Origin: Sphingomonas sp. Y57
GTDB lineage: Bacteria > Pseudomonadota > Alphaproteobacteria > Sphingomonadales > Sphingomonadaceae
Direction of reading: 5' to 3'
DNA: 64,000 nucleotides
Assembly (NCBI RefSeq): GCF_001015195.1
Contig: NZ_LDES01000074.1
Span: 20,219-84,218, forward strand
This document shows, piece by piece, positions 11,224 through 18,964 of the stretch (position 1 is its first letter; each line of letters opens with the position of its first letter). Both the position numbers and the translations under genes were made by a program. Below the pieces are notes generated by a model. It saw only the letters and a list, made by a program, of their open reading frames with translations, had not been told where the DNA came from and did not search any database.

Positions 11224-11651
11224 CGCATGCCGGCCTGCAGATCGACAAGCGGCGTGAATCGAGTCAGTTCCTCGTCCTGCCCGCCGATCAGGACGGTGTC
11301 GCCGTCGACCAGCCAGGCATGTGCGGCGATGCGGCCGTCGTCGCGGTGGCGGACGCCGATGCGAATGCGGGTGGCATGGCCGGCGCGAGCGCGGAGATGA
11401 TGGAGGGCGAGCGCCTGGGTGAGGCAGGTCGCCCCGGGCACGATCCGCGAACAATGCTTCACGCCCCAGATATGGAGATGCGGATGCGTGTCGGAATGGC
11501 GCGCCGACGCCGCCTTCGCGACCTGGTCGAGCACGACCCGATAGCCGAACAGGGCAAGGCCGACACGGACAGCGATCACGACCGCGAGGCACCGCAGGAG
11601 AAGGCCCCCGTGCCGCCACGCAAGCGCGGCTCGCCTACGCAACCGGAACAT
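11220..11651 (-). CDS. Lasso leader peptidase B2 (transglutaminase-like)
   Basis: 143 residues, the usual size for a split B2 protein. It removes the leader peptide so that the core N-terminus can be cyclised. Seen: Cys76 in PGATCLTQALAL, His111 in AAHAWLVDGD and acidic residues just after it (Asp116, Asp118), matching the Cys-His-Asp protease of the family. The N-terminus is basic and then hydrophobic (residues about 16-38). The start at 11651 overlaps the B1 gene by 17 bases, and the stop overlaps the C gene start, so B1-B2-C are translationally coupled. Confidence 0.92.
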   Translation of the reverse strand: MFRLRRRAALAWRHGGLLLRCLAVVIAVRVGLALFGYRVVLDQVAKAASARHSDTHPHLHIWGVKHCSRIVPGATCLTQALALHHLRARAGHATRIRIGVRHRDDGRIAAHAWLVDGDTVLIGGQDEELTRFTPLVDLQAGMR

Positions 11652-11940
11652 GCCCGCTCTCGGCCCCGATCTCGATGAGGCCCGCTGCGCTCATCGCCTC
11701 CAATAGGGCATCGAGGTCGCGGGTACAGCGCTCAGGATCGACATCGAAGGTCTCGAGGATCGACCGCCGCAACGCCCCGACCTCTGCACGATCGCCGAGG
11801 CGGCTCCAGACATGAGCGCTCACGCGGTTGAGCTTGAAGTAACGCCGCGTCCGCAAATCGAGCAGAACGGCGCCCCCATCGAGATCGCAATGGACGACGT
11901 CGTCACCAGGCGTGACAAACGAAGACGGATGAATCGACAT
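11635..11940 (-). CDS. Lasso B1 protein, PqqD-like RiPP recognition element
   Basis: 101 residues of PqqD fold (GAVLLDLRTRRYFKLNRVSAHVW, then a helical half with LLEAMSAAGLIEI). Such free-standing RREs bind the YxxPxL part of the lasso leader and bring it to the B2 peptidase. The ATG at 11940 is preceded by GGGGAA. The gene lies 86 bases downstream of the precursor stop and overlaps B2. All four core lasso functions (A, B1, B2, C) are therefore present in order. Confidence 0.92.
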   Translation of the reverse strand: MSIHPSSFVTPGDDVVHCDLDGGAVLLDLRTRRYFKLNRVSAHVWSRLGDRAEVGALRRSILETFDVDPERCTRDLDALLEAMSAAGLIEIGAESGHVPVA

Positions 11941-12026
11941 CTGTTCCCCGACAGGATTTCAAGGAGGGAGCCGGACGAAGGGCCAACCGCGGTGACCCGC
12001 AGTTGGCCAGTTCATCTCATCTCCGA

Positions 12027-12167
12027 TCAGGAAAAGGTCAGGTCGGAGACCGGGGTTCCTGCAGAGAAGGTGGCATCGAGGACCGAGCCGCTTGCTCCGC
12101 CTTCGGTGATCTCCTCGAACAGGCCCGCGTCGATCAGTTCGGGTGTCTCATATTCAGTTTTGGGCAT
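12027..12167 (-). CDS. Lasso peptide precursor (A gene), 46 residues
   Basis: Start is the ATG at 12167, with SD GGGAGG six bases upstream. The leader (residues 1-22) carries the RRE-binding pattern Y6-x2-P9-x-L11-x3-G15-x5-T21, with Thr at the penultimate leader position as lasso peptidases require. Cleavage after E22 gives a 24-residue core that begins GGASGSVLD and ends VSDLTFS. Asp at core position 9 allows a nine-residue Gly1-Asp9 macrolactam ring. The tail contains TFSAGTP, with Phe12 and Phe23 as possible steric plugs. The last residue is Ser, a fitting target for the cluster kinase. The core has no Lys or Arg. If cleavage fell one residue later, the ring would be eight residues. Confidence 0.9.
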   Translation of the reverse strand: MPKTEYETPELIDAGLFEEITEGGASGSVLDATFSAGTPVSDLTFS

Positions 12168-12190
12168 TACAACCTCCCATGAACGCAAAA

Positions 12191-12227
12191 GACCGGCCAT
12201 GCAGGCCAGCCGCCCCCATGGCCGGTC
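12191..12227 (-). terminator. Terminator-like hairpin in the lasso operon leader (possible attenuator)
   Basis: Perfect 11-base inverted repeat, GACCGGCCATG (12191-12201) and CATGGCCGGTC (12217-12227), with a 15-base loop. Read on the minus strand, the stem is followed at once by TTTT, then 20 bases later by the SD of the precursor. A GC-rich stem plus a short T-run upstream of the first gene has the look of an intrinsic terminator or attenuator. The T-run is short, so termination may be partial. An alternative is an mRNA-stabilising or protein-binding stem. Confidence 0.55.
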
Positions 12228-12783
12228 AACCAAAAGACTGTTCCGAGTGCCCAAATCTGTCAATGATAGCGTAAAGTTACCTTAAGCACTTTCGCGGTTA
12301 ATCAGCTATTCATGACAGTTTTATTGAAAAATTCTTCCTATGCCTCTGGGATAACTTTACCGTTAAATCAAAAAGACATTCATTTCTATACTAAAGAAAA
12401 ACTCTACTTTTCCTGCCATAAATTGCCAATTCTCCGGAATTTATCAGAAAAATGCTCGGATTTTAACTTTGGTTAACCCAATCTATTTAGAACATCGACT
12501 TTTCCTGCCGGGTGGGCAGATCATTTGATCATCATTGCGCGGATATCGGTCTTTCCTCCGTAAAATCCCCTAGTGGCATTTACTGAGCGACGGTGGCCGC
12601 CGCGCGCTGGAAAGTGCAAGCACCCATTGCGTAGCCGGTACGACGGATGGTGGGGTAGCGGGGCTGTGCGGCATCGGCCGCCGGCGATGGAGGCAGCGGC
12701 CCCGGCCTTTGCGCGGTCATGAATGCCGCGCCGAAGCTTCGAAAGGGATCGGATCCGGACGAATCAACGGCGGCAGGGCCGGC
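12228..12783. other. AT-rich non-coding spacer upstream of the lasso operon
   Basis: No convincing gene. Bases about 12240-12500 are clearly AT-rich compared with the surrounding coding DNA. Inverted copies of GTAAAGTTA lie at 12271-12279 and 12352-12360, and a GATCA-TT-TGATC palindrome at 12519-12530. The part from 12560 to 12783 is GC-rich again, with no coding signal recognised. The stop of the PRTase-HAD gene follows. Confidence 0.6.
12401..12429 (-). promoter_or_regulatory. Candidate promoter of the lasso operon
   Basis: On the minus strand TTGGCA (12424-12429), a 17-base spacer and TAGAGT (12401-12406) resemble sigma-70 elements. Use would give a leader of about 225 bases containing the hairpin at 12191-12227. 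A second possibility is a perfect TTGACA at about 12275-12280, but its -10 partner is poor. Judged by eye only. Confidence 0.3.
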
Positions 12784-13791
12784 TCAAACCCTCAACGAGC
12801 GCAGCTTGCGGATGACAGCGGTGCCGATCGGAGTCCGTCGAAGCGTCCGCAACAGCGCCTGCCGCATCCCCTGCCCCATCGTGTCGGGAAGGGATTTTTC
12901 CTGCTGGAAACGGCGGCGGGCAGCCTCGCTCCGATGCTGTGGCCAGACGATCCGCTGAGCCTCGATGCTCAGCACGGGGCGGCCGCTGAGATCCGCGATT
13001 TCGATCGCCTGCCGGTCCTCACTCTCCACGAACAGGCAGGCATTGGTCTTGCGATAGACCCGAGCCTTGTGCACCGCATGCATCTTCAGCCGGCGCCGCT
13101 CTTCGGCCGAGGGCAGGTCGAGCATCCACAGCCGCTCATAATCGACACCGTGCGCCTGCAGCCACTGCTCGGTCTGTGCACGGTATTTCTCAAGCCGGCT
13201 CGTCACCAGATGCTTGATCGGGACGCCGGGCAGGTGGAGCGGCCTCGCATTGACGAGGAACTGTCCATAGCGTTCGCCATCGTCATTTTCGTCGGCGGCG
13301 GGATCGTGACAGAGGACCCCGTCTATGTCGAAACAGGCGTCGCCAAGCCTTCGATGGCGCATGAGATTCCACTGGAAGATGCGCGGATGGCCGACAATTT
13401 CCAGCCAGACGTCGATCTCGGGATGGTTCTCACGCGCAGCATAGACTGCGCAATAGACGATGTCGGCCTCGGGCCGTGCCGTCGCCAGCCGGGTCCGTAC
13501 CTCGACCATCGACTCCCCGGACAGGATACTGTCGTCGACGACGAGCACTCGAGACGGCGCGGCCGATCCGTCGACCCGCATCGTCGGCCGCACCGTGCGC
13601 CCGACATAGGGATCGAGCCCCGCGACGAAGCTCTCGAGATCGAGGAAGGGCAGGTTGAAATGGGTGGCCAGCATATTGGCCGCGAGCATGCCGCTGCGGG
13701 GAATCCCGACGATCAGGTCGATATCGGCAGGGAGTCTGTAGCTATTCCGCGCAATGGTGGCGGCAAGGTCGGCAAAAGAGCGATATTCCAT
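12784..13791 (-). CDS. Phosphoribosyltransferase-HAD fusion protein
   Basis: 335 residues. The N-terminal half is a type I PRTase fold: IVGIPRSGMLAA and the PRPP-binding loop SRVLVVDDSILSGES (residues about 80-94). The second half contains a HAD-like motif, CFDIDGVLCHDPA, with the DxDG Asp pair near residue 154, followed by a Rossmann-like region with HLVTSRLEKYR. The fusion could transfer to or from a phosphoribosyl substrate and hydrolyse a phosphate. Proteins of this type turn up in surface polysaccharide loci, and this one lies beside a glycosyltransferase block. The substrate is unknown. The ATG at 13791 has GGAG upstream. Confidence 0.78.
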   Translation of the reverse strand: MEYRSFADLAATIARNSYRLPADIDLIVGIPRSGMLAANMLATHFNLPFLDLESFVAGLDPYVGRTVRPTMRVDGSAAPSRVLVVDDSILSGESMVEVRTRLATARPEADIVYCAVYAARENHPEIDVWLEIVGHPRIFQWNLMRHRRLGDACFDIDGVLCHDPAADENDDGERYGQFLVNARPLHLPGVPIKHLVTSRLEKYRAQTEQWLQAHGVDYERLWMLDLPSAEERRRLKMHAVHKARVYRKTNACLFVESEDRQAIEIADLSGRPVLSIEAQRIVWPQHRSEAARRRFQQEKSLPDTMGQGMRQALLRTLRRTPIGTAVIRKLRSLRV

Positions 13792-13998
13792 CGCCGGGAC
13801 ACTCCATATCCCCTGTCCATGACCCGCAGCGCACCCCTACGCCGCACCACAATAGGCTGAAGCTATTGGATTATCGCCAATATGTAATCGGCCATGCTGC
13901 AAAGCGGTATCGCCACAGGGCAAAGCGTTGCGGGGCGCAGGATGAAGGCTGCTCATGCAGCGAGGGAAAATGGCGCGTCCCGCCCTGCGCTATGGACG

Positions 13999-15111
13999 TC
14001 AGGGCCCGTCCACCCCCAACCGTGTCGCGACGAGTTCGGCGATAGCGAGCGACGCGGTGAGACCGGGAGACTCGATACCGAACAGGTTGACCAGCCCTGG
14101 CAAGCCATGCCGTTCCGGTCCGTCGATCCGGAAATCGGCGACGGGAGCGTCCGGCCCGCCGATCTTGGGGCGGATGCCGGCATAGCCCGGCTGGAGCCGG
14201 TCGGGATCGATCCCCGGCCATATCAACCGGGCCGCCGCCAGGAAACGCGCACCGCGCGCGGGATCGACGCTATAGTCGATCGTATCGATCCATTCGACGT
14301 CGGCGCCAAAGCGCGCCGATCCCGCCATGTCGAGCGTCAGATGCGTGCCCAACCCACCGGGCACCGGGACCGGATAGACGAGATGGCGGAACGGCACCTT
14401 GCCGGCATAGGTGAAATAGACACCCCGCGCATACCGAATGTCCGGGACATGCTCGGCAGCCAGCCCCTCCGTCGCCCCGGCCAGCCGGTGCGCGGCAAGC
14501 CCGCCCGCATTGATCACGTTCCGCGCAACCAGCGTGGGCTCGGCCTCTCCGTCGATATGGACGCCCCAGCCGTTAGCGCGCCGTGTCAGGCGGGTAGCCT
14601 TCGACCGCGCCGCGAAGATCGCGCCATGGGCCGATGCCTCACCGAGCAACGCGGTCATCAAGGCGTGAGAGTCGACTATGCCGGTGGAGGGCGACAGCAG
14701 CGCCTCGCGGCAGCGGAGTTCGGGTTCGAGCATCAGGGTCTCGTGCGCGCCGATCCGGCGCAGGTCATCGACCCCCGCCGCCGCAGCCATTGCCATGATC
14801 TCATCCAGTCGAACCGACTGGGCGGCGTCCGCGGCGAAGATGACCTTGCCGGTTTGCCGGTGTGGAATTTCCCTATCCGAGCAGTAACGGTAGAGCAGTT
14901 CACGCCCGCGCGTGCACAATGCCGCCTTTAACGATCCAGGCGGATAGTAGATTCCGGCATGGATGACTTCGCTGTTCCGTGCACTGGTCCATGTACCAAA
15001 CGCCTGCTCACCGTCAATAATAACTGTTTCACAGCCGGAATTAGAAATCTTCCGGGCAACAGAAAGCCCTATTACGCCAGCACCAACGACAAGCGTATCA
15101 ATAATTTTCAT
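13999..15111 (-). CDS. FAD-dependent oxidoreductase, L-2-hydroxyglutarate oxidase-like
   Basis: 370 residues of the DAO/GlcD-like flavoprotein family. The N-terminal dinucleotide fold is DTLVVGAGVIGLSVAR; then RNSEVIHAGIYYPPGSLKA, strongly resembling LhgO/L2HGDH enzymes that oxidise L-2-hydroxyglutarate to 2-oxoglutarate; near the C-terminus is LVNLFGIESPGLTASLAIAE. It stands in a polysaccharide block between a PRTase-HAD gene and a GT2, so the substrate may instead be a hydroxy acid made by that pathway. It is transcribed divergently from the GT2 gene across a 130-base AT-rich gap. Confidence 0.85.
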   Translation of the reverse strand: MKIIDTLVVGAGVIGLSVARKISNSGCETVIIDGEQAFGTWTSARNSEVIHAGIYYPPGSLKAALCTRGRELLYRYCSDREIPHRQTGKVIFAADAAQSVRLDEIMAMAAAAGVDDLRRIGAHETLMLEPELRCREALLSPSTGIVDSHALMTALLGEASAHGAIFAARSKATRLTRRANGWGVHIDGEAEPTLVARNVINAGGLAAHRLAGATEGLAAEHVPDIRYARGVYFTYAGKVPFRHLVYPVPVPGGLGTHLTLDMAGSARFGADVEWIDTIDYSVDPARGARFLAAARLIWPGIDPDRLQPGYAGIRPKIGGPDAPVADFRIDGPERHGLPGLVNLFGIESPGLTASLAIAELVATRLGVDGP

Positions 15112-15241
15112 ATGTGACTTCCATCACAATCTTTTAATATATTGCCACATTACTGAAACATTTCGTCAAGATATTTTGCCTTCCCGGCCATCCCATGATA
15201 AGGGATTTTACAGGGATTGTATGCGTAACATAGGAGGTGCT

Positions 15242-16219
15242 ATGCGCACCGTTTCCGCTGTGGTTTTGACCTACAACCGGCGCGATCTGGTCGAGGAGTG
15301 CCTGAGGGCGATCCAGGCGCAGACAGTCCCCGTCGAGCGGATCATCGTCATCGACAACGGCAGCAGCGACGGTACGGCCGAGATGCTGACCCGCGACTGG
15401 GCCGACCTGATCGAACTTCACATCCTGCCGAAGAATATCGGCGCGGCGGGTGGCTTCAACACCGGTATCCGGATGGCCTATCGCGCCCAGGCCGACGGAA
15501 TCTGGGTGATGGACGATGACGTCATCCCCGATCCCGACGCGCTCGAGAAGCTGCTGGACGCCGACCGACTGCTCCGCGCCCGACAGATCGACCCTCCCTT
15601 CGTGGTATCGACGGCCCGGACGCCGGGCGGCGTCGTCACCAACGTTCCCGACATCGACCTGAGCCGCAACAGCCTCTCCTACCAGAACTGGCCGGAGCTG
15701 CTCGAACATTGCCTGGTGCCGGTGCGGCGCGCGACCTTCGTGTCGATCCTGATGCCGCGCGCGACGCTCGACCAGTTCGGCCTGCCGATCGCGTCGATGT
15801 TCATCTGGGGCGAGGACACCGAATATACGACGCGGATCACCCGCGAGCGGCCGGGCTACCTGGTCGGCGACAGCAAGGCCGTCCATGTCCGTCAGCTCGA
15901 CGGCAAGCTCGACATCCGCACCGAGGTGAACCCGACGCGGATCGGCTATCATTATTATTTCCTGCGCAACCAGGCCTATAATATCCGTCGCTATCAGTCG
16001 AAGGGCGCCTTGATCCGCCATGTAGCTCGACAGGGCAAGCTGGCGCTTCAGCTCCTGCTTTCGGGCCGTTTCGAGAAGGCGCGGATCGTGGCGGCGGGAA
16101 CGCTGTCGGGCATGTTGTTCCACCCGGCGATCGAGGCCGCCGATGCGCCTGTCGATATGTCGGGCTGGCAATCCTTCATGATCGTCGCCGACAAGCTGCT
16201 GCAGCAGACGGCGGCCTGA
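15242..16219 (+). CDS. Glycosyltransferase family 2
   Basis: 325 residues. Typical GT-A start SAVVLTYNRRDLVEECLRAI and IDNGSSDGTAEML, acceptor-binding WVMDDDVIPDPDAL, and a later WGEDTEYTTRITR acidic motif resembling rhamnosyl- or galactofuranosyltransferases. The ATG at 15242 is chosen because AGGAGG lies five bases upstream; an in-frame ATG at 15221 has no such site. It is convergent with the RmlC-like gene and divergent from the flavoprotein. It likely adds one sugar of a surface glycan; the donor is unknown. Confidence 0.88.
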   Translation: MRTVSAVVLTYNRRDLVEECLRAIQAQTVPVERIIVIDNGSSDGTAEMLTRDWADLIELHILPKNIGAAGGFNTGIRMAYRAQADGIWVMDDDVIPDPDALEKLLDADRLLRARQIDPPFVVSTARTPGGVVTNVPDIDLSRNSLSYQNWPELLEHCLVPVRRATFVSILMPRATLDQFGLPIASMFIWGEDTEYTTRITRERPGYLVGDSKAVHVRQLDGKLDIRTEVNPTRIGYHYYFLRNQAYNIRRYQSKGALIRHVARQGKLALQLLLSGRFEKARIVAAGTLSGMLFHPAIEAADAPVDMSGWQSFMIVADKLLQQTAA

Positions 16220-16240
16220 ACCGGCCGCGACGGCCGCTCC

Positions 16241-16254
16241 GGCGGGCGCCCGCC
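16241..16254. terminator. GC-rich palindrome between convergent genes
   Basis: GGCGGG-CG-CCCGCC is a perfect palindrome in the 50-base gap between the GT2 and RmlC-like stops. It could help end both transcripts, but there is no T-tract on either side and local GC is high, so it may be incidental. Confidence 0.3.
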
Positions 16255-16269
16255 CTCGGCGTGCCGCCA

Positions 16270-16818
16270 TCAGAATATCGGATCCGCCGACGGATCGATC
16301 GGCGGCCAGTTGGCGTCCTTGTCGGATATGGTCGTGACCGGCAGCGGCCAGTTTATGGCGAGTAGCGCATCGCTATAGCATACCCCACCCTCCGCTTCGG
16401 GCGTATAGGGCGCGGTCACCAGATAGCTGACCTCGATATCGTCAACCAGCGTCTGGAAGCTGTGCGCGAAACCAGGTGGCACGTAAAGCTGACGCCGATT
16501 GTCGGCCGACAGCTCAAATCCCTCATGCTTCAGATAGGTCGGCGATCCGCTGCGCATGTCGACGATCACGTCGAGGATCCGGCCGCGCACGCAGCGCACC
16601 AGCTTCGCCTCCGTAAAGGGGGGCCGCTGGTAATGCATTCCGCGGATCGTACCCGCCTGCGCCGACACCGACATGTTCTGCTGGACGAAATCGGTGAGCA
16701 GTCCGTGTTCCCGGAATTCGCTGCGGCAGAAGGTCCGCGCGAACATCCCGCGATCGTCGCCGCGAGGTTCGACCTCGATCAGCCGGGCGTCTTTCAGCGT
16801 CGTCTCATGGAAGATCAT
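16270..16818 (-). CDS. RmlC-like (dTDP-4-dehydrorhamnose 3,5-epimerase family) sugar epimerase
   Basis: 182 residues, full length for the cupin epimerase family. Conserved elements seen: TIRGMHYQRPPFTEAKLVRC (active-site His and Lys), DVIVDMRSGSPTY, YVPPGFAHSFQTL and VSYLVTAPYTPEAEGG (catalytic Tyr region). The ATG at 16818 has GGGAGC upstream and lies 10 bases after the SAF-domain oxidoreductase gene. It is last of a four-gene operon that starts with an SDR and a glucose-1-phosphate cytidylyltransferase, so its substrate is more likely a CDP-linked 4-keto sugar than dTDP-4-keto-rhamnose. No rmlA, rmlB or rmlD lies in the window. Confidence 0.87.
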   Translation of the reverse strand: MIFHETTLKDARLIEVEPRGDDRGMFARTFCRSEFREHGLLTDFVQQNMSVSAQAGTIRGMHYQRPPFTEAKLVRCVRGRILDVIVDMRSGSPTYLKHEGFELSADNRRQLYVPPGFAHSFQTLVDDIEVSYLVTAPYTPEAEGGVCYSDALLAINWPLPVTTISDKDANWPPIDPSADPIF

Positions 16819-16828
16819 GGAAGCTCCC

Positions 16829-18154
16829 TCAGGCGGCCTGCAGCTTGCCAGCGAAATGTTCCTGCTGCTCGGCATAGAGCCGGTCGATCAGACGCCCCGC
16901 CGGCACTGCGACGTCATCCCGGCCGATCGGCTGATCCTCAGCCACCGGCCGCACCAGCGTGCAGCCGAGCGCGAGACCGAGCGGCAGCAGGCCTTCGCGC
17001 TCGATGACGTCGGCATTCTCGGCGACGCCATAGGCCTCATAGCCGCCGAGCTCCCCGATCACGTCGCCCGGCTGGAGCGGCTTCTTGGCCATGGCTATCA
17101 CGCCGACCTGCGGCGCACCCAGCGGCGCCAGCACTGCATCGTCGAACAGGACCGCCCGCGCGATCGAGGTCGGCACTTCGAAATGGCAGAGATGATAAGG
17201 CGTGGTGAAGCAGTAATAGGGCCCGGTCCCCAGCTTGTAGAGGTTCAGGAAATGCTGCTGCCGGGGATCATCATGGGTTCCCAGCACGAACACGCCCGGC
17301 CCCGGCCGGGCGCCGACCACATAATCGACCAGGCCTGCGGACGCGCGTTCGAGCGCATCCGCGAAGGCCGAAACGGTCTCCTCCAGCGGGACCAGGGGGG
17401 CTCTCGGATTCCCGCCGGAGAAGTCTGGCCCGATCATTCCCCGACGGGCGACGGAGAAACCCGTGCCGTTGGCGACGATCGCTTGTTCGTATGAAATCTT
17501 GGTGCCGTCCGCGAAGGATGCGACCATTGCCGGTTTCTGCCCCCACCTCTCGGCGAAGGCGCGCTGCGTGGTCGGATTGCGCTTCGGATCGTGCAGTCCC
17601 TTGATATTGCCGCACAGCACCGGCTTGACGCCGAGCCCGGCGACGAAGCGGAACAGGTTCATCTGCACGCCCGGCTGGTCGCCGTCGGAGAAGCTGTAGA
17701 CCAGCCCCGCCGCATCGGCCTTGCGCTTGAGGATCGGGCCGACCGTGCCATCGACCTCGGCATTCATCTGGACGACATGCTTGCCCGCTCCGATCGCGGC
17801 GACAATCACTGCCGCGGCATGCTCGATCGATCCCGTCACCTCGACGACGACGTCGATTCCATCGGCTTCGGCCAGCGCGATCGCATCCTCGGTGACGGCC
17901 GGCTGGCCCAAAGCGATCGCAGCCTCGATGGCGAGACGGGAGTCGCAACGGCGCGGCTCGATCCCCCGGGTCTCGAAGGCAGCGACAGCGGGCGCGATCG
18001 CGCGGCTGGCGAGCGCCACCACCGTCATGCCCGGCGTCACCGTCATGATCTGGCGCACGATGGCGGCCCCCTGGAACCCGGCGCCGACGATGCCGACGCG
18101 GATCGGCCGCCCGTCTTCCTCGCGGCGTCGCAGCGCGGTGTCGACCAGGATCAT
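16829..18154 (-). CDS. NAD(P)-dependent oxidoreductase with C-terminal SAF domain
   Basis: 441 residues. A Rossmann fold at the N-terminus (IRVGIVGAGFQGAAIVRQI, residues 18-36) resembles homoserine dehydrogenase, followed by DVVVEVTGS and KHVVQMNAEVDGT. The C-terminal part (about 355-435) has the SAF-type segment AKKPLQPGDVIGELGGYEAYG. The family is often found near glucose-1-phosphate cytidylyltransferase genes in surface glycan loci, but I know of no assigned reaction. It could reduce or rearrange a sugar intermediate. The ATG at 18154 follows GGGAGAC; the gene is tightly packed between rfbF (20 bases) and the epimerase gene (10 bases). Confidence 0.82.
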   Translation of the reverse strand: MILVDTALRRREEDGRPIRVGIVGAGFQGAAIVRQIMTVTPGMTVVALASRAIAPAVAAFETRGIEPRRCDSRLAIEAAIALGQPAVTEDAIALAEADGIDVVVEVTGSIEHAAAVIVAAIGAGKHVVQMNAEVDGTVGPILKRKADAAGLVYSFSDGDQPGVQMNLFRFVAGLGVKPVLCGNIKGLHDPKRNPTTQRAFAERWGQKPAMVASFADGTKISYEQAIVANGTGFSVARRGMIGPDFSGGNPRAPLVPLEETVSAFADALERASAGLVDYVVGARPGPGVFVLGTHDDPRQQHFLNLYKLGTGPYYCFTTPYHLCHFEVPTSIARAVLFDDAVLAPLGAPQVGVIAMAKKPLQPGDVIGELGGYEAYGVAENADVIEREGLLPLGLALGCTLVRPVAEDQPIGRDDVAVPAGRLIDRLYAEQQEHFAGKLQAA

Positions 18155-18174
18155 CCATAGTCTCCCATAGCCGC

Positions 18175-18948
18175 CTACCAGAGCTTCCAGGGGGCGCCAC
18201 TGGCCCATAATTCTTCGAGCAGATGCTTGTCGCGCAAGGAGTCCATACTCTGCCAGAAGCCGTCATGATGGTAGCTGGCGAGCTTGCCGCGCTCGATCAG
18301 CCGGTCCATCGGCTCGGCCTCGAACGTGGTGTGGTCACCGTCGATCAGGTCGAGCAATTCAGGCTCACAGACGAAGAAGCCACCATTGATGAGGCCGCCG
18401 TCAGCCGCTCCCTTTTCGCGGAATCCCTGTACCCTGCCGCCGTCTTCGTCGATCCGGAGCGCGCCATAGCGGCCCGGTTGCGTCACCGCGGTCAGCGTGC
18501 ACCAGGCGCCTGCCGCTTCATGCGCGGCGACCACCGCCGGAATGTTGACGTTGCTGACTCCGTCCCCATAGGTGAGGCCGAAACGCCCCCCTTCGAGCAG
18601 ATGGCGCGCCCGTAACAGGCGCCCGCCGGTCAGCGTGTCATGGCCGGTGTCGACGATGGTGACGCGCCAGTCCTCCCCGATCGCATCGAGCCAGTCGACG
18701 TCACCCGATTTCAGATCGATCGTGAAGTCGCTCGCACGGCTGCGATAGTTGAGGAAATAGTCGCGGATATATTCGACCTTGTAGCCGCCGATCACCACGA
18801 AGTCCCTATAGCCGTAATGAGCATAGATCTTCATGATGTGCCACATGATCGGGCGGCCGCCGATCTCGACCATCGGCTTGGGCCGGATCGCGGTCTCCTC
18901 GCTAAGGCGCGTACCGAAGCCACCCGCCAGCAGGGCGATCTTCCTCAT
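18175..18948 (-). CDS. rfbF: Glucose-1-phosphate cytidylyltransferase
   Basis: 257 residues, the same as the family standard. It forms CDP-glucose from CTP and glucose-1-phosphate, the entry to CDP-3,6-dideoxyhexoses and related sugars. Seen: nucleotide loop LLAGGFGTRLSEET, then RPKPMVEIGGRPIMWHIM, LTYGDGVSNVN and FWQSMDSLRDKHLLEE. The ATG at 18948 has GGGAGG upstream. Co-transcribed with the SDR gene (16-base gap). The expected partner, a clear CDP-glucose 4,6-dehydratase (RfbG), is not in the window; the neighbouring SDR may fill that role. Confidence 0.94.
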   Translation of the reverse strand: MRKIALLAGGFGTRLSEETAIRPKPMVEIGGRPIMWHIMKIYAHYGYRDFVVIGGYKVEYIRDYFLNYRSRASDFTIDLKSGDVDWLDAIGEDWRVTIVDTGHDTLTGGRLLRARHLLEGGRFGLTYGDGVSNVNIPAVVAAHEAAGAWCTLTAVTQPGRYGALRIDEDGGRVQGFREKGAADGGLINGGFFVCEPELLDLIDGDHTTFEAEPMDRLIERGKLASYHHDGFWQSMDSLRDKHLLEELWASGAPWKLW

Positions 18949-18964
18949 TCCGCCACCCTCCCGA

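Noticed and set aside
12027-12263. Longer 78-codon version of the lasso precursor
   Set aside because: The extra 32 codons cover the hairpin and the strong SD at 12174-12180; the 46-residue form starts right after it and has the expected leader length.
16270-16818. Assignment of the epimerase as RmlC of a dTDP-rhamnose pathway
   Set aside because: rmlA, rmlB and rmlD are absent from the window and the operon partner is a cytidylyltransferase, so only the family name is used.
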